Notes under the pieces: generated by a model
What the model saw: only the letters and a program-made list of their open reading frames with translations
Told to the model about the DNA's origin: nothing
The model's database searches: none
Source of the DNA: Selenomonadaceae bacterium
GTDB taxonomy: Bacteria > Bacillota > Negativicutes > Selenomonadales > Selenomonadaceae
DNA: 8,902 bases
Assembly (NCBI GenBank): GCA_017484235.1
Contig: JAFUTM010000042.1
Location: 1 to 8,902, forward strand
Reading direction: 5' to 3'
Position numbers and translations under genes: made by a program
Shown here: piece after piece, positions 1-5,666 of the stretch
Layout of the letters: each line of letters starts with the position of its first letter
Numbering within the stretch: the first letter of the stretch is position 1

Positions 1-43
1 AAATCTGAGTCTGAATTAGTAATATTTTTGACGGCGCAAGTTA

Positions 44-709
44 TCAATAACAAATAATCTTTTTAGAATCGTACCAATTGTGAAAGACCAGTTCAAAATT
101 TGTAACATTGTTTACGCCGAATAACTTCTCGTTTGAAGATACATAATCAACAAATTTAATTGGATTACTCAGTTTGACTGGTATCCTGGCAATAGTTATA
201 TGTGCCGAAAACGTTTTATATCGTTCTTCTAATGCAAGCCCAGCACTTTTTATCGATTGCCTCAGCAATTGTCTAAACTGTTCCAGCTCGCGTTCGTAGT
301 AACCTTTAACCATTACTGCATTATCACTTGCTGTTAATTCGGCAAATTCTATGCAGAATGGTTTAATTTTTTGCCTGCACTCTTCAACACATTGAATATA
401 ATCTTTAAGGTTGTTCGGCATTTGACGATTGGACACGCCGCGCAGAATATCAATAACCGTCAGATGAAAGTCCTGCACAGGATAATAATAAATATTCGGT
501 TCAATAGACTTTAACTCTTTGATACAATCGTTTATCTCACTGCTCACAGAAGGGTTTACACGAATTAGCAATGCCAGTGACATTCGATTATCACTGTTCG
601 GCGAAGTCAAATATTTATCGCCAACGCCGCCGGATAATAATGTTAATTTGTTTTCCTCGAAGAGGCCATTATAAAACTCGTCCAGCTTAGTTTTGTCAAA
701 ATAGTTCAT
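44..709 (-). CDS. 2H phosphoesterase superfamily protein (2'-5' RNA ligase/cyclic phosphodiesterase-like)
   Basis: This 221-residue protein carries the two HxT motifs that define the 2H fold: H82-L-T84-V and H170-I-T172-I, 88 residues apart, each followed by hydrophobic strand residues. In known members the two His and two Thr/Ser line a bilobal cleft and act on 2',3'- or 2',5'-phosphodiester bonds of RNA ends or small nucleotides; the substrate here is unknown. About 40 residues precede the first core strand (SLALLIRV, 44-51), so it is longer than minimal LigT-type proteins. There is no signal peptide or membrane segment, so it should be cytosolic. The ATG overlaps the stop of the upstream phosphotrehalase gene by 4 bases (ATGA), and there is no good ribosome binding site of its own, which suggests translational coupling. 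Family assignment is fairly safe; the role and the link to trehalose are not known. The 43 bases downstream show no clear terminator. Confidence 0.8.
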   Translation of the reverse strand: MNYFDKTKLDEFYNGLFEENKLTLLSGGVGDKYLTSPNSDNRMSLALLIRVNPSVSSEINDCIKELKSIEPNIYYYPVQDFHLTVIDILRGVSNRQMPNNLKDYIQCVEECRQKIKPFCIEFAELTASDNAVMVKGYYERELEQFRQLLRQSIKSAGLALEERYKTFSAHITIARIPVKLSNPIKFVDYVSSNEKLFGVNNVTNFELVFHNWYDSKKIICY

Positions 710-2346
710 CTTTGAAAAACTACAACTTCATAAGGGCGTAGATTTTCGACAAGTCCATCATAATTGCCGAGAGTTTTTTTATAGCCATTTTTCGTGTAAT
801 CCGACAAAGTTTTTTCAGTCAATGAAATATCTTTGCCTCTAAAGTTACAAATAACAATTAATTCGTTATTGCCAAGACTTCTTACGTAGGCGAGAACGTT
901 ATCATTTTCGCGCTCAATGAATTTGATGTCGCCTTCTTGGACAATCTTATTTTCTTTGCGGAATTTGACGAGAAGTTTATAAAAATTCAAAACAGAATTG
1001 TCGTCATTTTTCTCAGCTTCGACGTTAATACTTTTGTAATTATCTGGAGAAGAAATCCACGACTCAACCGTAGAGAAACCTGCAAATTTTTCAGCTGACC
1101 ACTGCATTGGCGTGCGGCTGTTATCGCGTGAACGCTCGCCAATAATTTTTAAAGCCTCATCTTTGGACTTGCCTTGTTCCAGTAGAATTTTGTAATAATT
1201 CAAACTTTCAACATCACGATACTGTTCAATGGAAGTGTATTTTGCATTGGTCATTCCAAGTTCTTCACCTTGATAGATGTATGGAGTACCGCGCATTAAA
1301 TGAATCGAAGCCGCCAACATTTTTGCTGATTCTTTAAGATAATTCTGATCGTCTCCGAATCTTGACACTATACGAGGCTGGTCGTGGTTATTGTAAAACA
1401 CTGCATTCCAGCCGTTGCCATTTTGCATACCAACTTGCCATTCTTCAAATATTGTTTTAAGTGCTTTAATATCTGGCGGCATTAGTGCCCATTTATCGCC
1501 GTTTTTATAATCAACTTTAAGGTGATGAAAACTGAACGACATGGAGAGCTCATGGTTATCTGGATTAGAATAGCGGATACAATTTGCAAGGTCTGTCGAG
1601 GCCATTTCGCCAACCGTGATCATTCCATCAATTCCAGCGTTCTTTACAAGTTCTTGTAAGTATTCGTGCACGTGTGGTCCGTCAGCGAACAAACGACGCC
1701 CAAGTCCAGTCGTGTCGTCCTCAAAGATTTCAGGTTTAGATATTAGGTTAATAACGTCAAAACGGAATCCCATTACACCCTTATCTCGCCAAAACTTCAC
1801 CACGTTGGCGAGTTCTTTGCGCACTTCAGGATTAGTCCAATCAAGATCCGGCTGGCTCACATCGTGCAGATGCAAATACCACTTACCAATCTGCGGCTGC
1901 CACTCCCAAGCGCTGCCTCCAAATGCACATTGCCAATTTGTAGGCGGCTCGCCTGGACCGCGACCATCACGCAGAATGTAATAGCGTTGGTAGTGCTCAT
2001 CACCGTTGATTGCTTTCTGAAACCATTCGTGATCAGCCGAAGTATGGCAGAGTACCATATCAAGCATTATTTTCATGCCCTTCTCGCCTGCAATCTTTAC
2101 CAACTCATCAAAGTCAGCCATAGTGCCAAAACGTGGATCAACTGCACAATAATCAGCAACATCATAGCCATTATCGTGCTGTGGTGATGGGAAAAAAGGT
2201 GTCAACCAAAGATAGTCTACACCGAGAGACTGAAGATAGTCGAGACGCTGTATCACACCGCGCAAATCACCAAGCCCGTCACCGTTTGAATCTTGAAATG
2301 ACTTTGGATAAATTTGATAGACAACCTTGTCTTTGAATTTTGACAT
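706..2346 (-). CDS. treC: Alpha,alpha-phosphotrehalase (trehalose-6-phosphate hydrolase), GH13
   Basis: This 546-residue cytosolic glycoside hydrolase should split trehalose 6-phosphate into glucose and glucose 6-phosphate. It aligns from end to end, as I remember the sequence, with E. coli TreC (about 551 residues) and Bacillus TreA. Shared segments include VYQIYPKSFQD near the start, DNGYDVADY (58-66), the GGSAW segment, HHLKVDY (274-280), NHDQPRIVSRFGD (320-332) and RDNSRTPMQW. The predicted catalytic residues are D197 (nucleophile, GFRFD), E247 (acid/base, TVGE) and D322 (NHD). One oddity is conserved region I, which reads DMVLCH (96-101): Cys100 stands where GH13 enzymes normally have Asn. 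The ATG start is backed by a strong AGGAGGT at 2353-2359, 6 bases away. The gene follows tetR by 21 bases and overlaps the 2H phosphoesterase gene. No trehalose PTS gene or TreR is nearby, so the source of trehalose 6-phosphate must be encoded elsewhere. The same gene is called treA in Bacillus. Confidence 0.95.
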   Translation of the reverse strand: MSKFKDKVVYQIYPKSFQDSNGDGLGDLRGVIQRLDYLQSLGVDYLWLTPFFPSPQHDNGYDVADYCAVDPRFGTMADFDELVKIAGEKGMKIMLDMVLCHTSADHEWFQKAINGDEHYQRYYILRDGRGPGEPPTNWQCAFGGSAWEWQPQIGKWYLHLHDVSQPDLDWTNPEVRKELANVVKFWRDKGVMGFRFDVINLISKPEIFEDDTTGLGRRLFADGPHVHEYLQELVKNAGIDGMITVGEMASTDLANCIRYSNPDNHELSMSFSFHHLKVDYKNGDKWALMPPDIKALKTIFEEWQVGMQNGNGWNAVFYNNHDQPRIVSRFGDDQNYLKESAKMLAASIHLMRGTPYIYQGEELGMTNAKYTSIEQYRDVESLNYYKILLEQGKSKDEALKIIGERSRDNSRTPMQWSAEKFAGFSTVESWISSPDNYKSINVEAEKNDDNSVLNFYKLLVKFRKENKIVQEGDIKFIERENDNVLAYVRSLGNNELIVICNFRGKDISLTEKTLSDYTKNGYKKTLGNYDGLVENLRPYEVVVFQR

Positions 2347-2367
2347 AAGATAACCTCCTATAATTTA

Positions 2368-2940
2368 TTAATTGATAAAACCAAAAACGCCTGTACAAAG
2401 TAATTTATTTGAAAGAGTTATGATTTCTTCTAGTGATAATTTCTTATCATCGTTGACCCATTGACGATAAAGTTCAAGTCCAACGTTGTATATAAAACTC
2501 AAAAGTAAATTCTGTTCATATATATTCAGCTCCTGAAACTTTGAAGCGCTGTTCCAAGTCTGATTTATAATATGGCTGATCATTTTTTTGCTGATAGCCT
2601 GATGTGGTGCATAACAAACTATTCTCTCGTAAAGATCGCCCTGCTCTGTTGAATATATAAAAAATTCGCGATTAATTTTTTCTAGGTCTTCCGGCACGCG
2701 ATAATTTTTGATTCTTTCCAAAAAATCAGTTGCAAATTTGTCCATAATCTCAGCAAGCAAAAAATCTAATGTTTCATAATATCTGTAAAATGTTTTCTTG
2801 TTGATTCTGGCACGCTCACAAAGTGCTTTAACGGTTATCTTGTCGTAATTCGTCTCCAAAATCATCGTCTCAAATGCCTCATGAATCGCCGATATAGTCT
2901 TTTGAACTCGTAAATCTTCACTGCCGGAAAATCTCATCAT
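2368..2940 (-). CDS. TetR/AcrR-family transcriptional regulator
   Basis: This is a DNA-binding one-component regulator of about 190 residues. The N-terminal helix-turn-helix is typical of the family (segment ITVKALCERARINKK then TFYRYYETLDFLL), about 35-60 residues from the start. The C-terminal half is a helical ligand-binding and dimerisation region with no recognisable ligand signature. The frame is open back to a GTG at 2976 (202 residues), but that codon has no ribosome binding site. Two tandem ATGs at 2940 and 2937 follow a weak TTGGGGT and give a more usual TetR N-terminus, so I chose 2940; the exact start is uncertain. The gene is divergent from the SDR-FMN reductase-SDR operon, the classic layout for a TetR repressor of its neighbour. 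It also sits 21 bases upstream of treC on the same strand, so treC may share its transcript. Confidence 0.88.
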   Translation of the reverse strand: MMRFSGSEDLRVQKTISAIHEAFETMILETNYDKITVKALCERARINKKTFYRYYETLDFLLAEIMDKFATDFLERIKNYRVPEDLEKINREFFIYSTEQGDLYERIVCYAPHQAISKKMISHIINQTWNSASKFQELNIYEQNLLLSFIYNVGLELYRQWVNDDKKLSLEEIITLSNKLLCTGVFGFIN

Positions 2941-2995
2941 ATTACCCCAACTTTCAAATTTAGTGGCATAAGTCACTTTTCTTAATTTTTGACCA

Positions 2996-3023
2996 TTGAA
3001 AAACTTCTCGCTAACAATATAAT
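2996..3023 (+). promoter_or_regulatory. Sigma-A type promoter for the SDR operon
   Basis: A -35 box TTGAAA (2996-3001) and a -10 box TATAAT (3018-3023) are separated by 16 bases, close to the consensus for the housekeeping sigma factor. The -10 box lies about 30 bases before the start of the first SDR gene. It is in the tetR/SDR divergent gap, where a TetR protein could block it. No transcript data are available. Confidence 0.6.
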
Positions 3024-3028
3024 TATAT
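3017..3028. promoter_or_regulatory. AT-only palindrome over the -10 box; candidate TetR operator
   Basis: ATATAATTATAT is a perfect 12-base palindrome covering the -10 box of the plus-strand promoter. Its symmetry also places a TATAAT on the minus strand (3022-3027) that could serve tetR. Position fits autoregulation by the adjacent TetR protein. AT-only palindromes arise easily by chance in DNA this AT-rich, so this is a weak call. A second candidate pair, GACCA (2991-2995) and TGGTC (3039-3043), flanks the promoter. Confidence 0.25.
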
Positions 3029-3043
3029 CATAATATTTTGGTC

Positions 3044-3050
3044 GAGGTGA
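3044..3050 (+). promoter_or_regulatory. Ribosome binding site that sets a TTG start for the first SDR
   Basis: GAGGTGA ends 5 bases before the TTG at 3056. The open frame reaches an earlier TTG at 3038, but that codon lies upstream of this site and has no ribosome binding site of its own. Starting at 3056 also puts the first beta strand and the GxGxxxG loop at the expected distance from the N-terminus. Confidence 0.75.
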
Positions 3051-3055
3051 TTGAA

Positions 3056-3709
3056 TTGTCAAAATTGGTTGTTGTCGTTGGCGCAGGTAAGGGCATGGGC
3101 AATCACATTGCAGAAAGATTTGCTCAAGAAGGTTTCAAAGTTGTGCTGATGGCGAGGCGTCAAACTGCACTTGATGAATACGTTGCTGAGTTTGCAGCTA
3201 AAGGTTATGAGGCTTATTCAAAAGTTGTTGATGTTGCTGATACAAATTCGCTCACGACTGCCCTTAATGAGATTCAGACAGATTTCGGCGTTGTTGATGT
3301 TCTTGTCTATAATGCTGCGCTCATGCAAGGTGGCAAGTTGACCGAAATGTCCTCTGATGAATTGATGAAACATTATCAGATTGATGTGGCGAGTGCGCTT
3401 CATTGTGTCCATCAAGTTCTGCCGAAACAGATTGAGCAGCATAGCGGAGCATTGTTGTTTACCGGTGGCTTGTTCGGCGTTCACCCAAATGAAAATCTTG
3501 ACTATGCCGGAATTTCCATTGGCAAGACTGCGCTTCGTTCAATGACTTTAATGCTCAACACTGAATTGAAGGACAAAGGCATTTATTCTGGAATTGTTCA
3601 GATTATGGGTGTCGTCGGCAGCAATGAGCATTTGTCACCGAAGAATATTGCTGAGGCTTATTGGAAGTTGTACAAGACTCAGAATAATTTCGAGTACATT
3701 TATAATTGA
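3056..3709 (+). CDS. Atypical short-chain dehydrogenase/reductase lacking the catalytic Tyr
   Basis: This is a 217-residue Rossmann-fold protein of the SDR superfamily. Cofactor-binding parts are intact: GAGKGMG at 9-15, Arg34/Arg35 after strand 2 (suggesting NADPH), D59 and NAA at 86-88. The active site is not standard. The usual Ser is replaced within FTGG (135-138), and the YxxxK motif is broken: K157 is in the right place (GKTAL), but the position four before it is Ile153, and the nearest Tyr (Y150) is seven before. This resembles a known group of SDR-like proteins with a TGG...SxGKxALR pattern, whose activity is mostly undefined. It could be a reductase using another acid, or a non-catalytic nucleotide-binding protein. 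The TTG start is set by the ribosome binding site at 3044-3050. It is the first gene of a plus-strand operon; the next starts 9 bases after its stop. Confidence 0.85.
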   Translation: MSKLVVVVGAGKGMGNHIAERFAQEGFKVVLMARRQTALDEYVAEFAAKGYEAYSKVVDVADTNSLTTALNEIQTDFGVVDVLVYNAALMQGGKLTEMSSDELMKHYQIDVASALHCVHQVLPKQIEQHSGALLFTGGLFGVHPNENLDYAGISIGKTALRSMTLMLNTELKDKGIYSGIVQIMGVVGSNEHLSPKNIAEAYWKLYKTQNNFEYIYN

Positions 3710-3718
3710 GGCGATAAA

Positions 3719-4372
3719 ATGAAAAAAGTGTATGCTATAAATGGCAGTCCGCGAACAAATAGAAATACTGCAACTTTGTTAGATAAAGCCCTCGAAGGTT
3801 CAAAATCAGTTACAGCAGATGTGATTGCTGAGAGAATTGACCTCTACAAGTTGAAATACACCGGCTGCAGGAGCTGTTTTGCCTGCAAGGTTAAAAATGG
3901 CAAATTTTATGGCAGATGTGCAATTCACGACGATTTGTACGAAGTTTTGGAGAAGTTGAGAGACGCTGACGCAATTATCTTCGGTTCACCGATTTATTAC
4001 CGCACAATCACCGGACAACTTCACGCATTTTATGAAAGATTCTTCTTTCCGTATATGCAGTACAAGGTCGGTTATCCGAATTTGGTTGAGCGAAAGATTC
4101 CGACGGCGTGCATCTATACGATGAATGTGCTTGAAGATGAAATGATTCGAGACGGTTATCGTCAAAACTTAGAGATGTGGGAAATGTTTTTAGCGAATTA
4201 TTTTCAGAAGCCGTTGGTTTTGCACGCCTTCAACACATATCAATTTGACGATTATGATAAATATGTTTGCGAAGTGTTCTCTGGTGAAGAAAAGTCCAAA
4301 TATCGTGATGAACACTTTCCGCAAGATTGTCAAAGAGCATTTGATTTAGGTAAAACCCTAATTAATTCTTAG
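3719..4372 (+). CDS. Flavodoxin-fold NAD(P)H-dependent FMN oxidoreductase with Cys cluster
   Basis: This 217-residue cytosolic protein belongs to the WrbA/iron-sulfur flavoprotein-like branch of FMN reductases. The FMN phosphate loop is GSPRTNRNT (9-17), and a second flavin-contacting loop is GSPIYYRTITGQ (89-100), typical of the family. Between them is a Cys cluster, C50-x2-C53-x2-C56, followed by C67. Archaeal iron-sulfur flavoproteins use a similar but tighter CxxCxxC-x5-C motif to hold a [4Fe-4S] cluster; here the last gap is 10 residues, so cluster binding is possible but unproven. The likely role is electron transfer from NAD(P)H to a quinone, nitro compound or other acceptor. A GAGG overlapping the upstream TGA serves the ATG with 7-base spacing, suggesting coupled translation. 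It sits between two SDR genes with gaps of 9 and 16 bases. Confidence 0.88.
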   Translation: MKKVYAINGSPRTNRNTATLLDKALEGSKSVTADVIAERIDLYKLKYTGCRSCFACKVKNGKFYGRCAIHDDLYEVLEKLRDADAIIFGSPIYYRTITGQLHAFYERFFFPYMQYKVGYPNLVERKIPTACIYTMNVLEDEMIRDGYRQNLEMWEMFLANYFQKPLVLHAFNTYQFDDYDKYVCEVFSGEEKSKYRDEHFPQDCQRAFDLGKTLINS

Positions 4373-4388
4373 AGAGGTGGAATAAATT

Positions 4389-5189
4389 ATGCAAACAATT
4401 TTTATTACAGGAGCATCAAGTGGAATAGGTAAGGCAACTGCTGAATTGTTTTCGACTAAAGGTTGGAGAGTAATTGCAACGATGAGGAATCTCAAGAAAG
4501 GTGAAGAACTCGCCAAACTGCCAAATGTTGTGCTCATGCCACTTGATGTGACTGATTCTGTGCAGATTCGTGAAACTTGTCAAAAAGCACTTAATGAGTA
4601 CGACGTTGATGTGCTCTTCAACAACGCAGGATATGGCTTGATGGCAGCCTTTGAACGCATACCAGAAGATGAAATTCGCAAGTTGTTTGACACTGACGTT
4701 ATAGGTACAATGCTCGTCACCCAGCAATTTATTCCGCATTTCAAGAAGCGCAAATCCGGCGTGATTATGACGACGACTTCACTTGCTGCGATTATTGCTT
4801 TGCCTCGTGATGGTGCCTATGGTGCAGCTAAACGTGCTCAACAAGGTATGGTTGAATCGATTTACTATGAGTTGAAACCGTTTAATGTCTTAGTTAAAGC
4901 AATGATTCCTGGCGGCACCAAAACAAACTTTCAGACGCCAATCAATGATTTAACTGGATATGAGCAGCCTACAGCAAATCAGCGCAAATATCTCCTTGAT
5001 GGCAATGCTGAATTTCCTGATCCAACTGAAGCTGCAAACATTATCTTCGAGGCAGCAACTGACGGCAAGGATCAGTTGAATTATCCAACTGATAGCGTCT
5101 GTCAAAAACTCTATGATGAATATCATTCAATGAACGTTGAAGACTTCAAGAATTACCTATACAATAAATTCTTCGAGGCAAAACGATAA
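4389..5189 (+). CDS. Classical short-chain dehydrogenase/reductase
   Basis: This 266-residue SDR has all the main classical motifs: TGASSGIG at 7-14 for cofactor binding, D53 and NNAG at 78-81. The catalytic Ser is S131 (TTTSLA) and the catalytic pair is Y144 and K148 (YGAAK). R33 after strand 2 favours NADP(H). The fourth tetrad residue, usually Asn in a DVNxxG segment, appears as Asp103 (FDTDVIG). The product should be a cytosolic NAD(P)-dependent carbonyl/alcohol oxidoreductase; the substrate cannot be read. A strong AGGTGG at 4375-4380 sits 8 bases before the ATG. It is the last gene of the SDR-flavoprotein-SDR operon and runs towards the convergent hxlR-type gene, 33 bases away. That short gap has only AT-rich sequence and no GC-rich terminator stem. 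Confidence 0.92.
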   Translation: MQTIFITGASSGIGKATAELFSTKGWRVIATMRNLKKGEELAKLPNVVLMPLDVTDSVQIRETCQKALNEYDVDVLFNNAGYGLMAAFERIPEDEIRKLFDTDVIGTMLVTQQFIPHFKKRKSGVIMTTTSLAAIIALPRDGAYGAAKRAQQGMVESIYYELKPFNVLVKAMIPGGTKTNFQTPINDLTGYEQPTANQRKYLLDGNAEFPDPTEAANIIFEAATDGKDQLNYPTDSVCQKLYDEYHSMNVEDFKNYLYNKFFEAKR

Positions 5190-5222
5190 ATTCCATCCGT
5201 TGATAAAATTTTTTGAAAAATG

Positions 5223-5558
5223 TTATTTTTGCATTTGTTCTCTGCCCCAAGTGTCAATTGATTTTAAAATCGGAATTAAACTTTTTCCACGCTCAGTTAA
5301 TGAATATTCAACGTGCAAAATTTTTTCCGAAAAATCTTTTCTACTTATCAGATTATCTTTTTCAAGTTCGCGTAAAGATTTTGTCAGCATTAAATTTGTG
5401 ATGCCGAAAATTTTTTTCTTCAATTCTCCGTAACGCAAATTTCCATCTTCAGCCAAATGCCACAAAATTGGAATTTTCCACTTCTGACCAATCAAACTTA
5501 AAGTATAAATCACAGGACAAATCTCATTTTCAGGCAGTTCGTAAAAAATTTTACTCAA
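5223..5558 (-). CDS. HxlR-family (DUF24) winged-helix regulator with a single Cys14
   Basis: This 111-residue regulator matches the HxlR family along its whole length: CPVIYTLSLIGQKWK (14-28), LRYGELKKKI (41-50), the recognition helix region NLMLTKSLRELEKD (55-68), a beta wing at about 72-86 ending VEYSLTERG, and the C-terminal dimer helix with TWG. The only cysteine is Cys14, in the family's conserved N-terminal CP position. In characterised relatives (YodB, HypR, QsrR) this Cys senses oxidants, quinones or other electrophiles. The start is a TTG with GGAGTGA 6 bases upstream. It is divergent from the crotonase gene across a 108-base spacer with a strong palindrome, so autoregulation and control of the crotonase are likely. 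Whether it represses or activates is not known. Confidence 0.93.
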   Translation of the reverse strand: MSKIFYELPENEICPVIYTLSLIGQKWKIPILWHLAEDGNLRYGELKKKIFGITNLMLTKSLRELEKDNLISRKDFSEKILHVEYSLTERGKSLIPILKSIDTWGREQMQK

Positions 5559-5564
5559 AAATCT

Positions 5565-5571
5565 TCACTCC
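5565..5571 (-). promoter_or_regulatory. Ribosome binding site for the TTG start of the HxlR gene
   Basis: Read on the minus strand this is GGAGTGA, 6 bases before TTG at 5558. No in-frame ATG gives the expected HxlR N-terminus, so the site decides the start. The 16 bases from here through the TTG differ at only two positions from the matching segment of the divergent crotonase gene. Confidence 0.7.
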
Positions 5572-5572
5572 A

Positions 5573-5592
5573 TAGGCAGTTTAAACTGCGTA
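5573..5592. promoter_or_regulatory. Palindromic operator, probably for the HxlR regulator
   Basis: GCAGTTTAAACTGC at 5576-5589 is a perfect 14-base inverted repeat. After one mismatched pair (5575/5590), two more pairs match, giving a TAG...GTA outline over 20 bases. It lies about 14 bases upstream of the HxlR start codon, inside that gene's leader, and about 75 bases upstream of the crotonase start, near where its -35 region would be. HxlR proteins bind as dimers to inverted repeats next to their own genes, which fits. Binding is inferred. Confidence 0.6.
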
Positions 5593-5613
5593 CTTTTTAT
5601 TTTTTTCATAAAA

Positions 5614-5644
5614 ATTATAATATCATTATAAAAAATTTTTTCAA
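5614..5644 (-). promoter_or_regulatory. Possible promoter for the HxlR gene
   Basis: On the minus strand a TTGAAA (5639-5644) is followed, after a long 19-base spacer, by TATAAT (5614-5619). Transcription would start near 5607, putting the palindrome at 5573-5592 just downstream as a roadblock site. The spacer is longer than ideal and the region is almost pure A and T, so alternatives exist. Confidence 0.3.
5616..5621 (+). promoter_or_regulatory. Candidate -10 box for the crotonase gene
   Basis: TATAAT lies about 46 bases before the crotonase TTG. No good -35 box is seen at the right distance (around 5593-5598, a T-rich stretch). A promoter with a poor -35 box next to a palindrome could be activator-dependent, but this is speculative. 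Confidence 0.3.
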
Positions 5645-5652
5645 CTAGTCGA

Positions 5653-5657
5653 AGGAG
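5653..5657 (+). promoter_or_regulatory. Ribosome binding site for the TTG start of the crotonase gene
   Basis: AGGAG, within GAAGGAGTGA (5651-5660), is 9 bases before the TTG at 5667. It supports the TTG as start, giving an N-terminus (MENRLKIVEE) typical of a crotonase first strand. Confidence 0.7.
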
Positions 5658-5666
5658 TGAAAAATT

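Noticed and set aside
1..43. Possible terminator or small gene left of the 2H phosphoesterase
   Set aside because: The stretch is too short and shows no stable stem or coding signal.
1616..2336. Several plus-strand open frames of 67-121 codons inside treC
   Set aside because: They are antisense shadows of a full-length, motif-complete phosphotrehalase gene and have no good ribosome binding sites.
5190..5240. AT-rich ATTTTTTGAAAAAT stretch between the convergent SDR and HxlR genes as a terminator
   Set aside because: It has no G-C pairs and almost no loop, so it is not a convincing intrinsic terminator in either direction.
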